Assembly: GCA_035557095.1 (NCBI GenBank)
Contig: DATMEB010000091.1
Location: 1-32,438, forward strand
Direction of reading: 5' to 3'
Length of the DNA: 32,438 nt
DNA from: JALZDI01 sp035557095
Lineage (GTDB): Bacteria; Actinomycetota; Actinomycetes; Propionibacteriales; Nocardioidaceae
Every line of letters begins with the position of its first letter. The stretch's first letter is position 1. Under the pieces are notes generated by a model. That model searched no databases, had not been told where the DNA came from, and was given only the letters and a program-made list of their open reading frames with translations. Shown here one piece after another: positions 15,607 to 23,027 of this stretch. A program made the position numbers and the translations under genes.

Positions 15607-18494
15607 TATGCGTTACCTCCGACTTTGGCCCCTTCGAGATCCTCGACGGGGGCGATACTCACGGCGCAGAACTTGAACTCCGGGATCTTGCCGAACGGGT
15701 CGATCTCGTCGATCGTCAACAGGTTGGCGGCGGCCTCCCGGAAGTGGAACGGGATGAACAGGTTGCCGCGTGCCTCCCGGTGCGAGACGCGGACGTTCAG
15801 CGTGATCGTCCCCCGGCGCGAGGACACCTTGGCCAGCCCGCCGTCGGCAAGGCCGAGCTCGGCCGCGTCCTCGGGGTTCACATAGGCCTCCGCGCGCGGC
15901 GCGATGGCGTCCAGCGCGAACGACCGGCGGGTCATCGACCCGGTGTGCCAGTGCTCGAGCAGCCGCCCGGTGTTGAGGACGTACGGGTAGTCCTCGCTCG
16001 GCAGCTCCTTGCCCGGCAGCCACTCCGCCGGCACCAGGTGAGCGAGCTTGTCGGCCGTGTTGAACCGTTCGTCGAACAGCACCACGGTGCCGTCGGTGTG
16101 CTCGGGGTCGGAGTTGGGGTAGAGCTTGCCCGACGAGCCGAGGTTGCCGTAGTTGAGGTTGGCGTAGTCGGGCATCAACGGGACCATCTCGTCGAACACC
16201 TCCTCCGCCGACTGGTAGCCCCAGTCGAGCCCCAGCCGCTGGGCGAGCTCCTGCACGATCTCCCAGTCGACCCTGGCCTCGCCGGGCGGGTCGAAGGCCT
16301 TCCGGCCGCGCTGCACGCGACGGTCGGTGTTGGTATAGGTGCCGTCCTTCTCGAGGTACGAGGAGGCCGGCAGGATCACGTCGGCGAACTCCGCGGTCTC
16401 GGTGAGGAAGATGTCCTGCACGACCAGGAAGTCCAGCTTGGACAGCGCCTTGCGCACCTTGTTGATGTTGGGGTCGGAGAGGAACGGGTTCTCGCCGAGC
16501 ATGTACATCCCGCGCACACCCTCGTCGAGGATCGACTTGATCACCTCGGTGACCGTGAGCCCGTTGTCGGGGTTGAGCTCGGTGCCCCACGCCTGCTCGA
16601 AGCGCACCCGCGCCTCGGCGCTCTCCGCGGACTGGTAGTTGGGGTAGAACATCGGGATCAGCCCGGCGTCGGAGGCCCCCTGGACGTTGTTCTGGCCACG
16701 CAGCGGGTGCAGCCCGGTGCCCGGCTTGCCGACGTTGCCGGTGATCGAGCACATCGCGATCAGGCAGCGCGCGTTGTCCGTGCCGGTGGTGTGCTGCGAG
16801 ATGCCCATGCCCCAGTAGATGACGCCGGCTCCGGCCTCGCCCCAGAGCCGGGCGACCTCACGGATCAGCTCGACGTCGACGCCGGTGATCTGGGCGGCCA
16901 GCTCCGGCGGGTACTCCGCAACGGTCTGCGCGAGCGCCTCGTAGTTGGAGGTGCGGCTGTCGATGAACTCCTGGTCGACCAGCCCGAGCCGGATGACCTC
17001 GTGCATGATCGCGTTGTAGAGCGCGACGTCGGTTCCTGGCTTGAGCTGGCAGAAGACGTCAGCGTGGTCGGCGACGGTGCCGGCACGGGGGTCGATGTAG
17101 ACGATCTTGGTGCCGTTGCGCCGGGCCTGCTTGAAGAACGACGACGCCACCGGGTGGTTGGCGGTCGCGTTGCTGCCGGTGATGATCGCGACGTCGGCGT
17201 TGGCGATGTCGCCGTACGTCGTGGAGACCGCACCCGACCCGACGCCCTCGAACAGCGCCGCGACGCTGGACGCGTGGCACAGCCGCGTGCAGTGGTCGAC
17301 GTTGTTGCTGCGGAACGCCGTACGAATGAGCTTCTGGAAGAGGTAGGCCTCCTCGTTGGAGCACTTGGCCGAGCCGAAGCCGGCGATGCCGTCCGAACCG
17401 CTCTCCGCAAAGATCTCGCCGAGCCGCCGCGCGACCAGGTCGAGTGCCTCGTCCCAGCTGGCCTCGCGGAAGTGCGGCATCACCTCCTCGTACGGCACCA
17501 GCCCGCCGGGCTTGCGGCCGCGACCACGCTTGCGCGTGCCGTCGTCCTCCTTGACGTCGGCCGACAGCGGCCCCTTGGGGTAGGACTCGTCGATCCGGAT
17601 GAGCGGCTTGGTGAGTCGCTGCGGGGACGCGGCGTAGTCCCAGCCGTACCGGCCCTTGACGCACAGCCGGCCCTGGTTGCCGGGTTGGTCGCGTCCCTCG
17701 GCGAACGAGATCGCGTTGCGGTCGCGGTCGACCCAGTAGGTCAGTGCGCAGCCGACACCGCAGTACGGGCACACCGTGTCGACGGCCTCGAGCTGGGCCC
17801 GCGGCTGGATCGGGACGTTGTTGATCGGCTTGTTGGTCAGGGCCCCCGTGGGGCAGGCCGACACGCACTCGCCGCAGGTGACGCAGGAGGACTCACCCAT
17901 CGGGTCGTTGAGGTCGAACGCGATGCGGGTGGAGTAGCCCTTGCCGCTGCGGCCGATGACGTCGTTGCCCTGGATGTCGTCGCAGGCCCGCACACAGCGG
18001 TCGCACAGGATGCACGAGTCGTGGTCCACCGCGATGACCGGGTTGGTCGCGTCAGTGCCGCGGGACGGCCCCGGGAAGAGGTCGGCCACGTCGGTGATGC
18101 CGTAACTGTCGGCGACCGAGATCAGCTCGTTGTCGGCGGTGGTCGTCTGCTTGGGGTCCTCCTCGCGCGGCGGCTGGTCGGACACGAGGAGCTCGGTGAG
18201 CACGGCGCGGCTGCGCTCGAGCTCGGGCGTCGAGGTCTTGACCTCCATGTCCGGCTCACAGGGACGCACGCACGACGCGGCGTAGACACGCCCGCCGGTG
18301 TCGACCACGCACATACGGCAGACGCCGACCGGGTCGTACCGCTCGTCGTGGCACAGCACGGGGATGTCGATCCCGGCCTCGCGAGCAGCCTGGTAGATCG
18401 TCGACCCCTCGGTGACGGTGACTTGCTCCCCGTCGATGCTGAGCGACACGGTGCGCTCATCCACCGCCGCCGGAGCAGGCTGCGTAACGGTCAT
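15606..18494 (-). CDS. Formate dehydrogenase, catalytic alpha subunit (W/Mo bis-MGD, NAD-linked type)
   Basis: A 962-residue cytoplasmic enzyme. In order: NuoG-like [2Fe-2S] domain (C48, C59, C62, C75); two [4Fe-4S] sites (C161/164/167/171 and C204/207/210/214); cofactor-proximal [4Fe-4S] (C242, C245, C249, C278); then the bis-MGD domains. C406-H407 in DHCTRLCHASSVA is the active-site pair, Cys in place of selenocysteine. The His/Cys3 cluster expected after the [2Fe-2S] domain is absent: the equivalent stretch SDQPPREEDPKQ has no Cys or His. No signal peptide. ATG 18494 overlaps the AOR stop as ATGA. Formate oxidation coupled to NAD+ through the next gene is the likely reaction; CO2 reduction is possible. 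Nitrate reductase is unlikely given the RLCH motif and NADH module. Confidence 0.92.
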   Translation of the reverse strand: MTVTQPAPAAVDERTVSLSIDGEQVTVTEGSTIYQAAREAGIDIPVLCHDERYDPVGVCRMCVVDTGGRVYAASCVRPCEPDMEVKTSTPELERSRAVLTELLVSDQPPREEDPKQTTTADNELISVADSYGITDVADLFPGPSRGTDATNPVIAVDHDSCILCDRCVRACDDIQGNDVIGRSGKGYSTRIAFDLNDPMGESSCVTCGECVSACPTGALTNKPINNVPIQPRAQLEAVDTVCPYCGVGCALTYWVDRDRNAISFAEGRDQPGNQGRLCVKGRYGWDYAASPQRLTKPLIRIDESYPKGPLSADVKEDDGTRKRGRGRKPGGLVPYEEVMPHFREASWDEALDLVARRLGEIFAESGSDGIAGFGSAKCSNEEAYLFQKLIRTAFRSNNVDHCTRLCHASSVAALFEGVGSGAVSTTYGDIANADVAIITGSNATANHPVASSFFKQARRNGTKIVYIDPRAGTVADHADVFCQLKPGTDVALYNAIMHEVIRLGLVDQEFIDSRTSNYEALAQTVAEYPPELAAQITGVDVELIREVARLWGEAGAGVIYWGMGISQHTTGTDNARCLIAMCSITGNVGKPGTGLHPLRGQNNVQGASDAGLIPMFYPNYQSAESAEARVRFEQAWGTELNPDNGLTVTEVIKSILDEGVRGMYMLGENPFLSDPNINKVRKALSKLDFLVVQDIFLTETAEFADVILPASSYLEKDGTYTNTDRRVQRGRKAFDPPGEARVDWEIVQELAQRLGLDWGYQSAEEVFDEMVPLMPDYANLNYGNLGSSGKLYPNSDPEHTDGTVVLFDERFNTADKLAHLVPAEWLPGKELPSEDYPYVLNTGRLLEHWHTGSMTRRSFALDAIAPRAEAYVNPEDAAELGLADGGLAKVSSRRGTITLNVRVSHREARGNLFIPFHFREAAANLLTIDEIDPFGKIPEFKFCAVSIAPVEDLEGAKVGGNA

Positions 18495-20293
18495 GTTGTC
18501 GGCTCCGTCCCTGATGCTGTCGGCACTGCGGCCGGTCGGCCCGCGGAGTCTAGCCCTCGCTCCGCGTAGTAGGTGGCGATCATGGCCCGCAGACGTTCGG
18601 CGGGCAGGGTGGCGACACGTCCGGACTCGAGCTCGATCGGCGTGTCGAGGAAACGTTCGGGCAGCCAGTCGTCGGCGGTCGTCCACCCCTGGCGCAGGTT
18701 GAAGGCGCGTTTGGCGAGCACGATACGACGCGCGGTCTCGTGCAGCTCGTCGGCGTCCACGTCCCAACCGGTGACCTTGGCGAGCAGGTCTGCCCACTCG
18801 TCGAAGGGTTCGGTGAAGACGCCCCGGAGAAACTTGCACAGGATCATCGAGTCCATGACCGCAGCACGGTCCTCGGTCTCGATCGCGGCGCGTACGTGGT
18901 CGGCCGTACCACGCACGCGGTCGAGGTCGCCCTTGAGATCGGCCTCGTACGCCCCGGACCGGTTGTGGTCGGCGCCTCGGGCGTTGACGGCCAAGCCGAG
19001 GGCCATCGACTGCATGGTGCGCGGCTCGTACCCGGGCATCTCCATGCCCTTCACGTGCGGCGCGTACGCGGACGAGCCGCCTCCGACCACCTCGGCCGCG
19101 CGACGTGAGCCCTCAGCGAGCAGAGCGCCGACGCCGGTGCGGCTGCCGATCTCGTCCAGCACGCGCAGCAGCGCCCGACCGTCGCCGAAGCGCAGCCAGG
19201 GAGCGTCGAGCAGCCCGCGCTCGACGCACTCCATCGCCCACGCGATGGTTCCGCCCGAGGAGATGGTGTCCAGGCCCAGGTCGTCGCACAGCGCACTCGC
19301 CTCGAGCACGAAGTCGGGGTCGGAGACGCCGCACATGGGGCCGAGCGCGAAGACGTTCTCGTACTCGACGCGCACCTTCTTCTTGCCCTTGGAGGCATAG
19401 ATGTGCTCGCAGCCGATCGTGCAGGAGGCGCAGCTCTTCTTGGCCACCGAGCGGCTCTCGGCGAGGTCCTCGGCCGAGAGCAGCGGCGCCTCGGCGAACG
19501 TCGCGGCCTGAAAGTTGCGGGTGGGCAGCGTGCTGATCGCGTTGAACGCGAGCAGGTTGGACAGCGTCCCCAGCTCGCGATACTTCGCGGTCGCCGGGCC
19601 GAAGGACCGTCCGCGCAGGTCCTTCGCGGCCGCGAGTACCGCGGCGCGGTCGGCGAGCTCGACTCGTCTGCGGCCCTTCACCGCGAGGGCCTTCACGTTC
19701 TTGGCGCCCATGACCGCGCCGAGGCCGCCGCGTCCTGCGTGCCGACCGTCGTGCGAGATGGTCGCGTAGCGCACCTGCTGCTCTCCGGCCGGGCCGATGC
19801 TGGCCGCGCGCCAGTTGCGTCCGAACCGCGTGCGGACCGCCTCCTCGGCGTCGGTGGCGGACATGCCCCAGAGCTCGCTCGCATCGACCAGGCGGATGCC
19901 CTCCTCGTCGATGAGCAGCGTGGACGGCGTCTCCGCACGCCCGGTGAGGACGATCGCGTCGTGGCCGGTGAACTTGCCCGCGATGGCGAAGTGGCTGGAG
20001 GCCAGCGCGTCGGTCAGCAGGCCGGTGAGCGGCGACTTGGCAACGACCGCGAACTTGGCGCTGGTGGTCAACGGGGTGCCCACCAGCGGTGAGAACACGA
20101 ACGCGAGCGGCGCCTGCGCGTCCAGGGCGTCGACGCCGTCGGGCGCCAGCTCGTTCATCAGCCAGACCCCGAGCCCCGCTCCGCCGAGGTAGTCGCGGAG
20201 TACGCCGTCCGGCAACGGCAGCGTCCTCGTCGTCGCGTCGGTCACGTCGACGACCAGGGCCTGGCCGAAGTAGCCACCTGGTGGTGTCGTCAC
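18491..20293 (-). CDS. aor: Tungsten-type aldehyde:ferredoxin oxidoreductase (AOR)
   Basis: A 600-residue AOR-family protein, close to the 605 of the Pyrococcus furiosus enzyme. Cys ligands of the [4Fe-4S] cluster are C288, C291, C295 (SCASCTIGC) and C486 (ILCKFLRG); the first three have the same numbers as in P. furiosus. Pterin-side blocks include YLGGAGLGVWLM, GRGGLGAVMGAKNVKALAVK and LGLDTISSGGTIAWAMEC. AORs carry tungsten bound by two pyranopterins and interconvert aldehydes and carboxylic acids. GTG 20293 lies one nt after the mobA-moaD stop, and the stop overlaps the formate dehydrogenase start. The aldehyde substrate cannot be told. Family knowledge: AOR is uncommon in aerobic Actinobacteria. 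Confidence 0.93.
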   Translation of the reverse strand: MTTPPGGYFGQALVVDVTDATTRTLPLPDGVLRDYLGGAGLGVWLMNELAPDGVDALDAQAPLAFVFSPLVGTPLTTSAKFAVVAKSPLTGLLTDALASSHFAIAGKFTGHDAIVLTGRAETPSTLLIDEEGIRLVDASELWGMSATDAEEAVRTRFGRNWRAASIGPAGEQQVRYATISHDGRHAGRGGLGAVMGAKNVKALAVKGRRRVELADRAAVLAAAKDLRGRSFGPATAKYRELGTLSNLLAFNAISTLPTRNFQAATFAEAPLLSAEDLAESRSVAKKSCASCTIGCEHIYASKGKKKVRVEYENVFALGPMCGVSDPDFVLEASALCDDLGLDTISSGGTIAWAMECVERGLLDAPWLRFGDGRALLRVLDEIGSRTGVGALLAEGSRRAAEVVGGGSSAYAPHVKGMEMPGYEPRTMQSMALGLAVNARGADHNRSGAYEADLKGDLDRVRGTADHVRAAIETEDRAAVMDSMILCKFLRGVFTEPFDEWADLLAKVTGWDVDADELHETARRIVLAKRAFNLRQGWTTADDWLPERFLDTPIELESGRVATLPAERLRAMIATYYAERGLDSAGRPAAVPTASGTEPTT

Positions 20294-20294
20294 G

Positions 20295-21170
20295 TCATCC
20301 ACCGGCGTCCGCGGAGATGAAGGCCACACTGTCGCCTGCTAGCAGCGGCAACTGTCCGTCGCCGCGGATCTGGTCGCCGTTCACCGCGGCCAGGATGTGC
20401 CCGTCGAGCGTGAGCCCCACCTGCGCGGCCGCCTCCCCGATGTTCGCCGCGCGCACCGTGCGCGGACCCCGTGCGCCACCGCTGCCGGTGGCGAGGACGC
20501 CGTACCGCTCGACGACGATCTCGGGGGCCGGGCGTCTGCACGCCTCCTCGTAGTCGTCCGGCTCGTTGACGTTGATGACCGACTCCAGCTCCGGGTCGAC
20601 CGCGGCCAGCCGCCGGTCGGCCAGCAGGGCGACGTCGTCGAGCCGGCGTACGTGGCATTCCTCGAACAGGTGCGCAGGGCGCAGATGCTGCGCCGCGACC
20701 AGCTTGGCGATCCGCGGCGCAAGGTCCGTGCGGTATCCAGCGGCCATCGGTTGACGGTAACCCCGGACGAAGGGAAGGACCACGTCAGGGTCTGCCTCGT
20801 CCGCCGGCACACCCGCGGGGTCGAACCCTCGCAGCACCGCGGACACGAACGCCGCGTGCAGGAACGGCAGGTCGGTGGAGCACACGAACGCGTGCTCGGC
20901 ATGCTCGGCTGCGACCGACAGGCCCACGGCCAGCCCCTGCATCGGCCCATGACCCTCCTCGGGGTCCTGGTGGACCAGCACGCGGGGGTCCAGCTCTGGC
21001 AGCTCCTGCCCCGGGGCACGCACGACGACGACCGGCGCGTCGACGACACGGCCGACGACACCGGTGACGTGGCGCAGCATCGTGGAACCGTGCCACGCGA
21101 GCGCCGCCTTCGCGGTGCCCATCCTGGAAGAGCGGCCACCCGCGAGTACGACGCCGGCGACGGGACTCAT
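20295..21170 (-). CDS. MobA-MoaD fusion: Moco guanylyltransferase with C-terminal ubiquitin-like sulfur carrier
   Basis: A 291-residue two-domain protein. Residues 1-205 are MobA: LAGGRSSRMGTAKAAL (9-24) binds GTP, D100 in CSTDLPFL is the metal-site region, and VINVNEPDD closes the domain. MobA adds GMP to the metal-bound pterin. Residues about 216-291 match the MoaD/ThiS fold (VNGDQIRGDGQLPLLAGDSVAF) and end exactly in Ala-Gly-Gly, the diglycine tail that is thiocarboxylated to deliver sulfur for molybdopterin. First gene of the operon, one nt from aor. The promoter lies so close that the mRNA may be leaderless; no ribosome-binding site is visible before ATG 21170. Confidence 0.85.
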   Translation of the reverse strand: MSPVAGVVLAGGRSSRMGTAKAALAWHGSTMLRHVTGVVGRVVDAPVVVVRAPGQELPELDPRVLVHQDPEEGHGPMQGLAVGLSVAAEHAEHAFVCSTDLPFLHAAFVSAVLRGFDPAGVPADEADPDVVLPFVRGYRQPMAAGYRTDLAPRIAKLVAAQHLRPAHLFEECHVRRLDDVALLADRRLAAVDPELESVINVNEPDDYEEACRRPAPEIVVERYGVLATGSGGARGPRTVRAANIGEAAAQVGLTLDGHILAAVNGDQIRGDGQLPLLAGDSVAFISADAGG

Positions 21171-21207
21171 ACAGTAGACGGTATACCTCGGCCCAAACCG
21201 CCTGCAA
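21171..21207 (-). promoter_or_regulatory. Promoter of the tungsten-enzyme operon
   Basis: Minus strand TTGCAG (21207-21202), 16-bp spacer, TATACC (21185-21180), then 9 nt to the mobA-moaD ATG. The -10 sits inside the 8-bp palindrome GGTATACC (21180-21187). The short distance and lack of a Shine-Dalgarno sequence suggest a leaderless or nearly leaderless transcript. Confidence 0.45.
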
Positions 21208-21298
21208 GGGACCCCTCCGCGCCCCGTACCCGCTCGGGCGCCGGCCTCGCCGAGCGGCGGCTCCCGGCGGGTCGAGACGCCGGATCCGGGGCCCTGGC

Positions 21299-21430
21299 TC
21301 AGGGGGTCATCAGGCAGAACTCGTTGGCAACGTCGCCTCCCCGCGCCGTCCCCCACGGTTCGGCGCCGAGCTCACGTGCCCGCTGCACCGCCCGGCCTCA
21401 CTCCGCACCGCCAGGTCGAGTCGCCTGCGC
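21299..21430 (-). pseudogene. Decayed C-terminal fragment of a VOC/glyoxalase-family protein
   Basis: On the minus strand 21299-21394 encodes RARELGAEPWGT... ending NEFCLMTP then TGA, which resembles the DPEGNEFCLMTP-type end of VOC-superfamily proteins common in Actinobacteria. Just upstream in another frame is RRLDLAVRSEA, resembling the RLHLDLAV segment that precedes it in those proteins. The two pieces need a frameshift near 21395 to join, no start codon or N-terminal half is present, so I read it as a remnant. Similarity is by eye; a BLASTX would settle it. Confidence 0.5.
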
Positions 21431-21434
21431 GCGC

Positions 21435-21659
21435 TCACGAGGATCGGGCCGAGGACAGCGCGTCCGCCCGCCGGCAGGCGACCTCGCCGCCGACAGTCGG
21501 TGTACGAGTCACCGGAGCGGACCGCCGCCGCAAGGACCACCAGTGCCGCCTCGAGGCGCGCGCCAGCCGCTTCAGCTCCCGCTGCCGGTCGATCCGTCGT
21601 GCGGTCTCGTCCTCGCGCTGACGCGTCGACACCTCGACGTAGTACGTCATCCACGACAT
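21435..21659 (-). CDS. Small Arg-rich hypothetical protein
   Basis: A 74-residue frame beginning MSWMTYYVEVSTRQREDETA, with a Glu/Arg-rich likely helical middle (to about residue 47) and a less regular tail. The start is backed by a strong ribosome-binding site, GAGAGGTGAG, ending 5 nt before the ATG, and codons are typical of the window. I recall short proteins of this general look in many actinobacteria but know no function. It is divergent from the CGNR-protein gene, sharing an intergenic region with repeats. It is too short for firm support; the downstream VOC remnant abuts its end. Confidence 0.5.
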   Translation of the reverse strand: MSWMTYYVEVSTRQREDETARRIDRQRELKRLARASRRHWWSLRRRSAPVTRTPTVGGEVACRRADALSSARSS

Positions 21660-21712
21660 CGGTCTCACCTCTCCGCGAGTCACCTGGGAATACTTCGACA
21701 CCATCAAACAGT

Positions 21713-21765
21713 TTATGCCGGTGTTGGAGGTCGACGCAACCTTCATACGCGTTATGCTGGTGTTG
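21713..21765. repeat. Two near-identical 14-bp direct repeats before the CGNR gene
   Basis: TTATGCCGGTGTTG (21713-21726) and TTATGCTGGTGTTG (21752-21765) differ at one base and start 39 bp apart. An imperfect CATA-CGCGT-TATG palindrome (21744-21756) overlaps the second. They lie in an unusually AT-rich gap between two divergent genes and are good candidates for a regulator-binding region that also contains a -10 (TATGCT 21753-21758). Confidence 0.5.
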
Positions 21766-21803
21766 TTCCGGCCAATCGACGTGAGCTCAAAGAGGGGGTG
21801 GCC

Positions 21804-22355
21804 ATGCCGCCGGTCGACGTTCCCGCACATGCGGCGCTGCTGTGCGACTTCGCGAACACCCTCGACGTCACCGACGAGCTCGACGACCTCACGACCGCCA
21901 CGGAGGTCTCCGGGTGGCTCTTCGACAAGGGCCTGCTACCGGAGCGCGCGCCCGCCGACGAGTCCGACCTCGCCCTTGCCCGTGAGCTCCGTCAGGCCGT
22001 GCGGGCCGCGCTCCTGGCGAACCACGACCGAGGCGACACCGACACCGCCCCGGCACCGGAGCTCGACCTGCTCGCGGCCCGGCTTCCGCTGGCGCTGCAG
22101 ATCCGGGCCGGCCGGCCGCTGCTGTCGCCGATCGAGCCCGGCGTGCCCGGCGGTCTGAGCCGGCTGCTGGTGGCGGCCGCCGATGCCGGCGCGGACGGCA
22201 GCTGGCGCCGGCTCAAGATCTGCCCCGCCGCCGACTGCGCGTGGGCGTTCTACGACACCAGCAAGAACCGGTCCAGGACCTGGTGCTCGATGCAGGTGTG
22301 CGGCAACCGGAAGAAGACCCGCAGCTACCGAGCGCGGCGGTCCACCACCGGCTGA
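21804..22355 (+). CDS. CGNR zinc-finger domain protein
   Basis: A 183-residue protein. Residues 1-135 form the N-terminal helical domain usual for the family (LCDFANTLDV near the start, RELRQAVRAALLANHD). The C-terminal zinc finger has CPAADCAWAFYD, then WCSMQVCGNRKKTRSYR, i.e. four Cys ligands with the CGNR signature. These proteins are presumed DNA-binding stress-related regulators; I know no precise target. ATG 21804 has AGAGGGGG 5 nt upstream; an in-frame GTG at 21798 is less well placed. The upstream direct repeats may be its own sites. Confidence 0.85.
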   Translation: MPPVDVPAHAALLCDFANTLDVTDELDDLTTATEVSGWLFDKGLLPERAPADESDLALARELRQAVRAALLANHDRGDTDTAPAPELDLLAARLPLALQIRAGRPLLSPIEPGVPGGLSRLLVAAADAGADGSWRRLKICPAADCAWAFYDTSKNRSRTWCSMQVCGNRKKTRSYRARRSTTG

Positions 22356-22357
22356 AA

Positions 22358-22370
22358 TACCCTGGCCGCC
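22358..22370 (+). promoter_or_regulatory. -10 box of a likely leaderless transcript for the GNAT gene
   Basis: TACCCT (22358-22363) lies exactly 7 nt before ATG 22371, and there is no ribosome-binding site. This spacing is that of leaderless mRNAs. A -35 is not obvious. Readthrough from the CGNR gene 15 nt upstream is the alternative. Confidence 0.4.
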
Positions 22371-22934
22371 ATGACCAGTCCGACCGCCGACGTCAGCGTG
22401 CGCGTGGCGTGGTCCGCCGACGCCGACGCGATCGCCACCGTGCAGGTGCGCGCCTGGCGGCACGGCTACGCCGGGGTCCTCCCGCAGGAGGTGCTCGACT
22501 CCCTCGACGCGCAGGTGATGGCCGCCCAGTGGTCGGAGGCGATAGAACGGCCCGCCGAGGCCCGCAACCGCGTGCTCGTCGCGCTGGACCGGGCGACCGT
22601 CGTCGGGTTCGCACTCACCGCGGTCGCCGACGACCCCGACGCCGACCCCGCGGTCGACGGCCAGGTCGCGGAGTTCGTCGTCGACCCCGAGCGGCGGCGC
22701 GCCGGTCACGGCTCGCGGCTGGTGCAGGCGTGCGCGGACACGATGGTTGCCGACCGGTTCACCCGGGCCACGATCTGGGTCACCAGCACCGACGACGCCC
22801 TGCGCGGCTTCCTCAGCGAGGCCGGGTGGGCCCCCGACGGTGCGCACCGCGAGCTCGACCTCACCGGCGACGGCAACACGCTGGTGAAGCAGGTGCGACT
22901 GCACACCGGTCTCGGTCCCGCGCCGACGGGATAG
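22371..22934 (+). CDS. GNAT-family N-acetyltransferase
   Basis: A 187-residue GNAT protein. The N-terminal half has RVAWSADADAIATVQVRAWRHGYAGVLP, here cited only as a region (residues 10-37), typical of the RimI/YjgM-like group. The acetyl-CoA motif A is EFVVDPERRRAGHGSRLVQA (residues 103-122), with the R-x-x-G-x-G/S pyrophosphate loop. The C-terminal part carries FLSEAGWAPDG. Substrate unknown. It follows the CGNR gene by 15 nt on the same strand, so the two may be cotranscribed despite a possible own promoter. Confidence 0.85.
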   Translation: MTSPTADVSVRVAWSADADAIATVQVRAWRHGYAGVLPQEVLDSLDAQVMAAQWSEAIERPAEARNRVLVALDRATVVGFALTAVADDPDADPAVDGQVAEFVVDPERRRAGHGSRLVQACADTMVADRFTRATIWVTSTDDALRGFLSEAGWAPDGAHRELDLTGDGNTLVKQVRLHTGLGPAPTG

Positions 22935-22981
22935 GCCGACCCCTCCGGTCCGAGCTCTTGACCGGGAGCCGGATCCAGGGT

Positions 22982-22997
22982 TGTCTGCCCTCAGACA
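22982..22997. terminator. Small hairpin after the GNAT gene
   Basis: TGTCTG (22982-22987), CCCT loop, CAGACA (22992-22997), midway between the GNAT stop and the next gene. A weak terminator or an operator of the following gene. Confidence 0.35.
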
Positions 22998-23027
22998 GCT
23001 CGGCCACCCTCGGGGATGGGAGCGACG

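Noticed and set aside
17260..17300. Selenocysteine at the formate dehydrogenase active site
   Set aside because: The codon at residue 406 is a Cys codon, with His following; no TGA is present.
15744..18569. 941-codon open frame on the plus strand
   Set aside because: It is antisense to the formate dehydrogenase gene, rich in Arg, Val, Asp and Gly without any recognisable domain; long antisense frames are expected at this GC content.
20397..21803. Long N-terminal extension of the CGNR protein frame
   Set aside because: The upstream part is antisense to mobA-moaD; a strong ribosome-binding site precedes ATG 21804.
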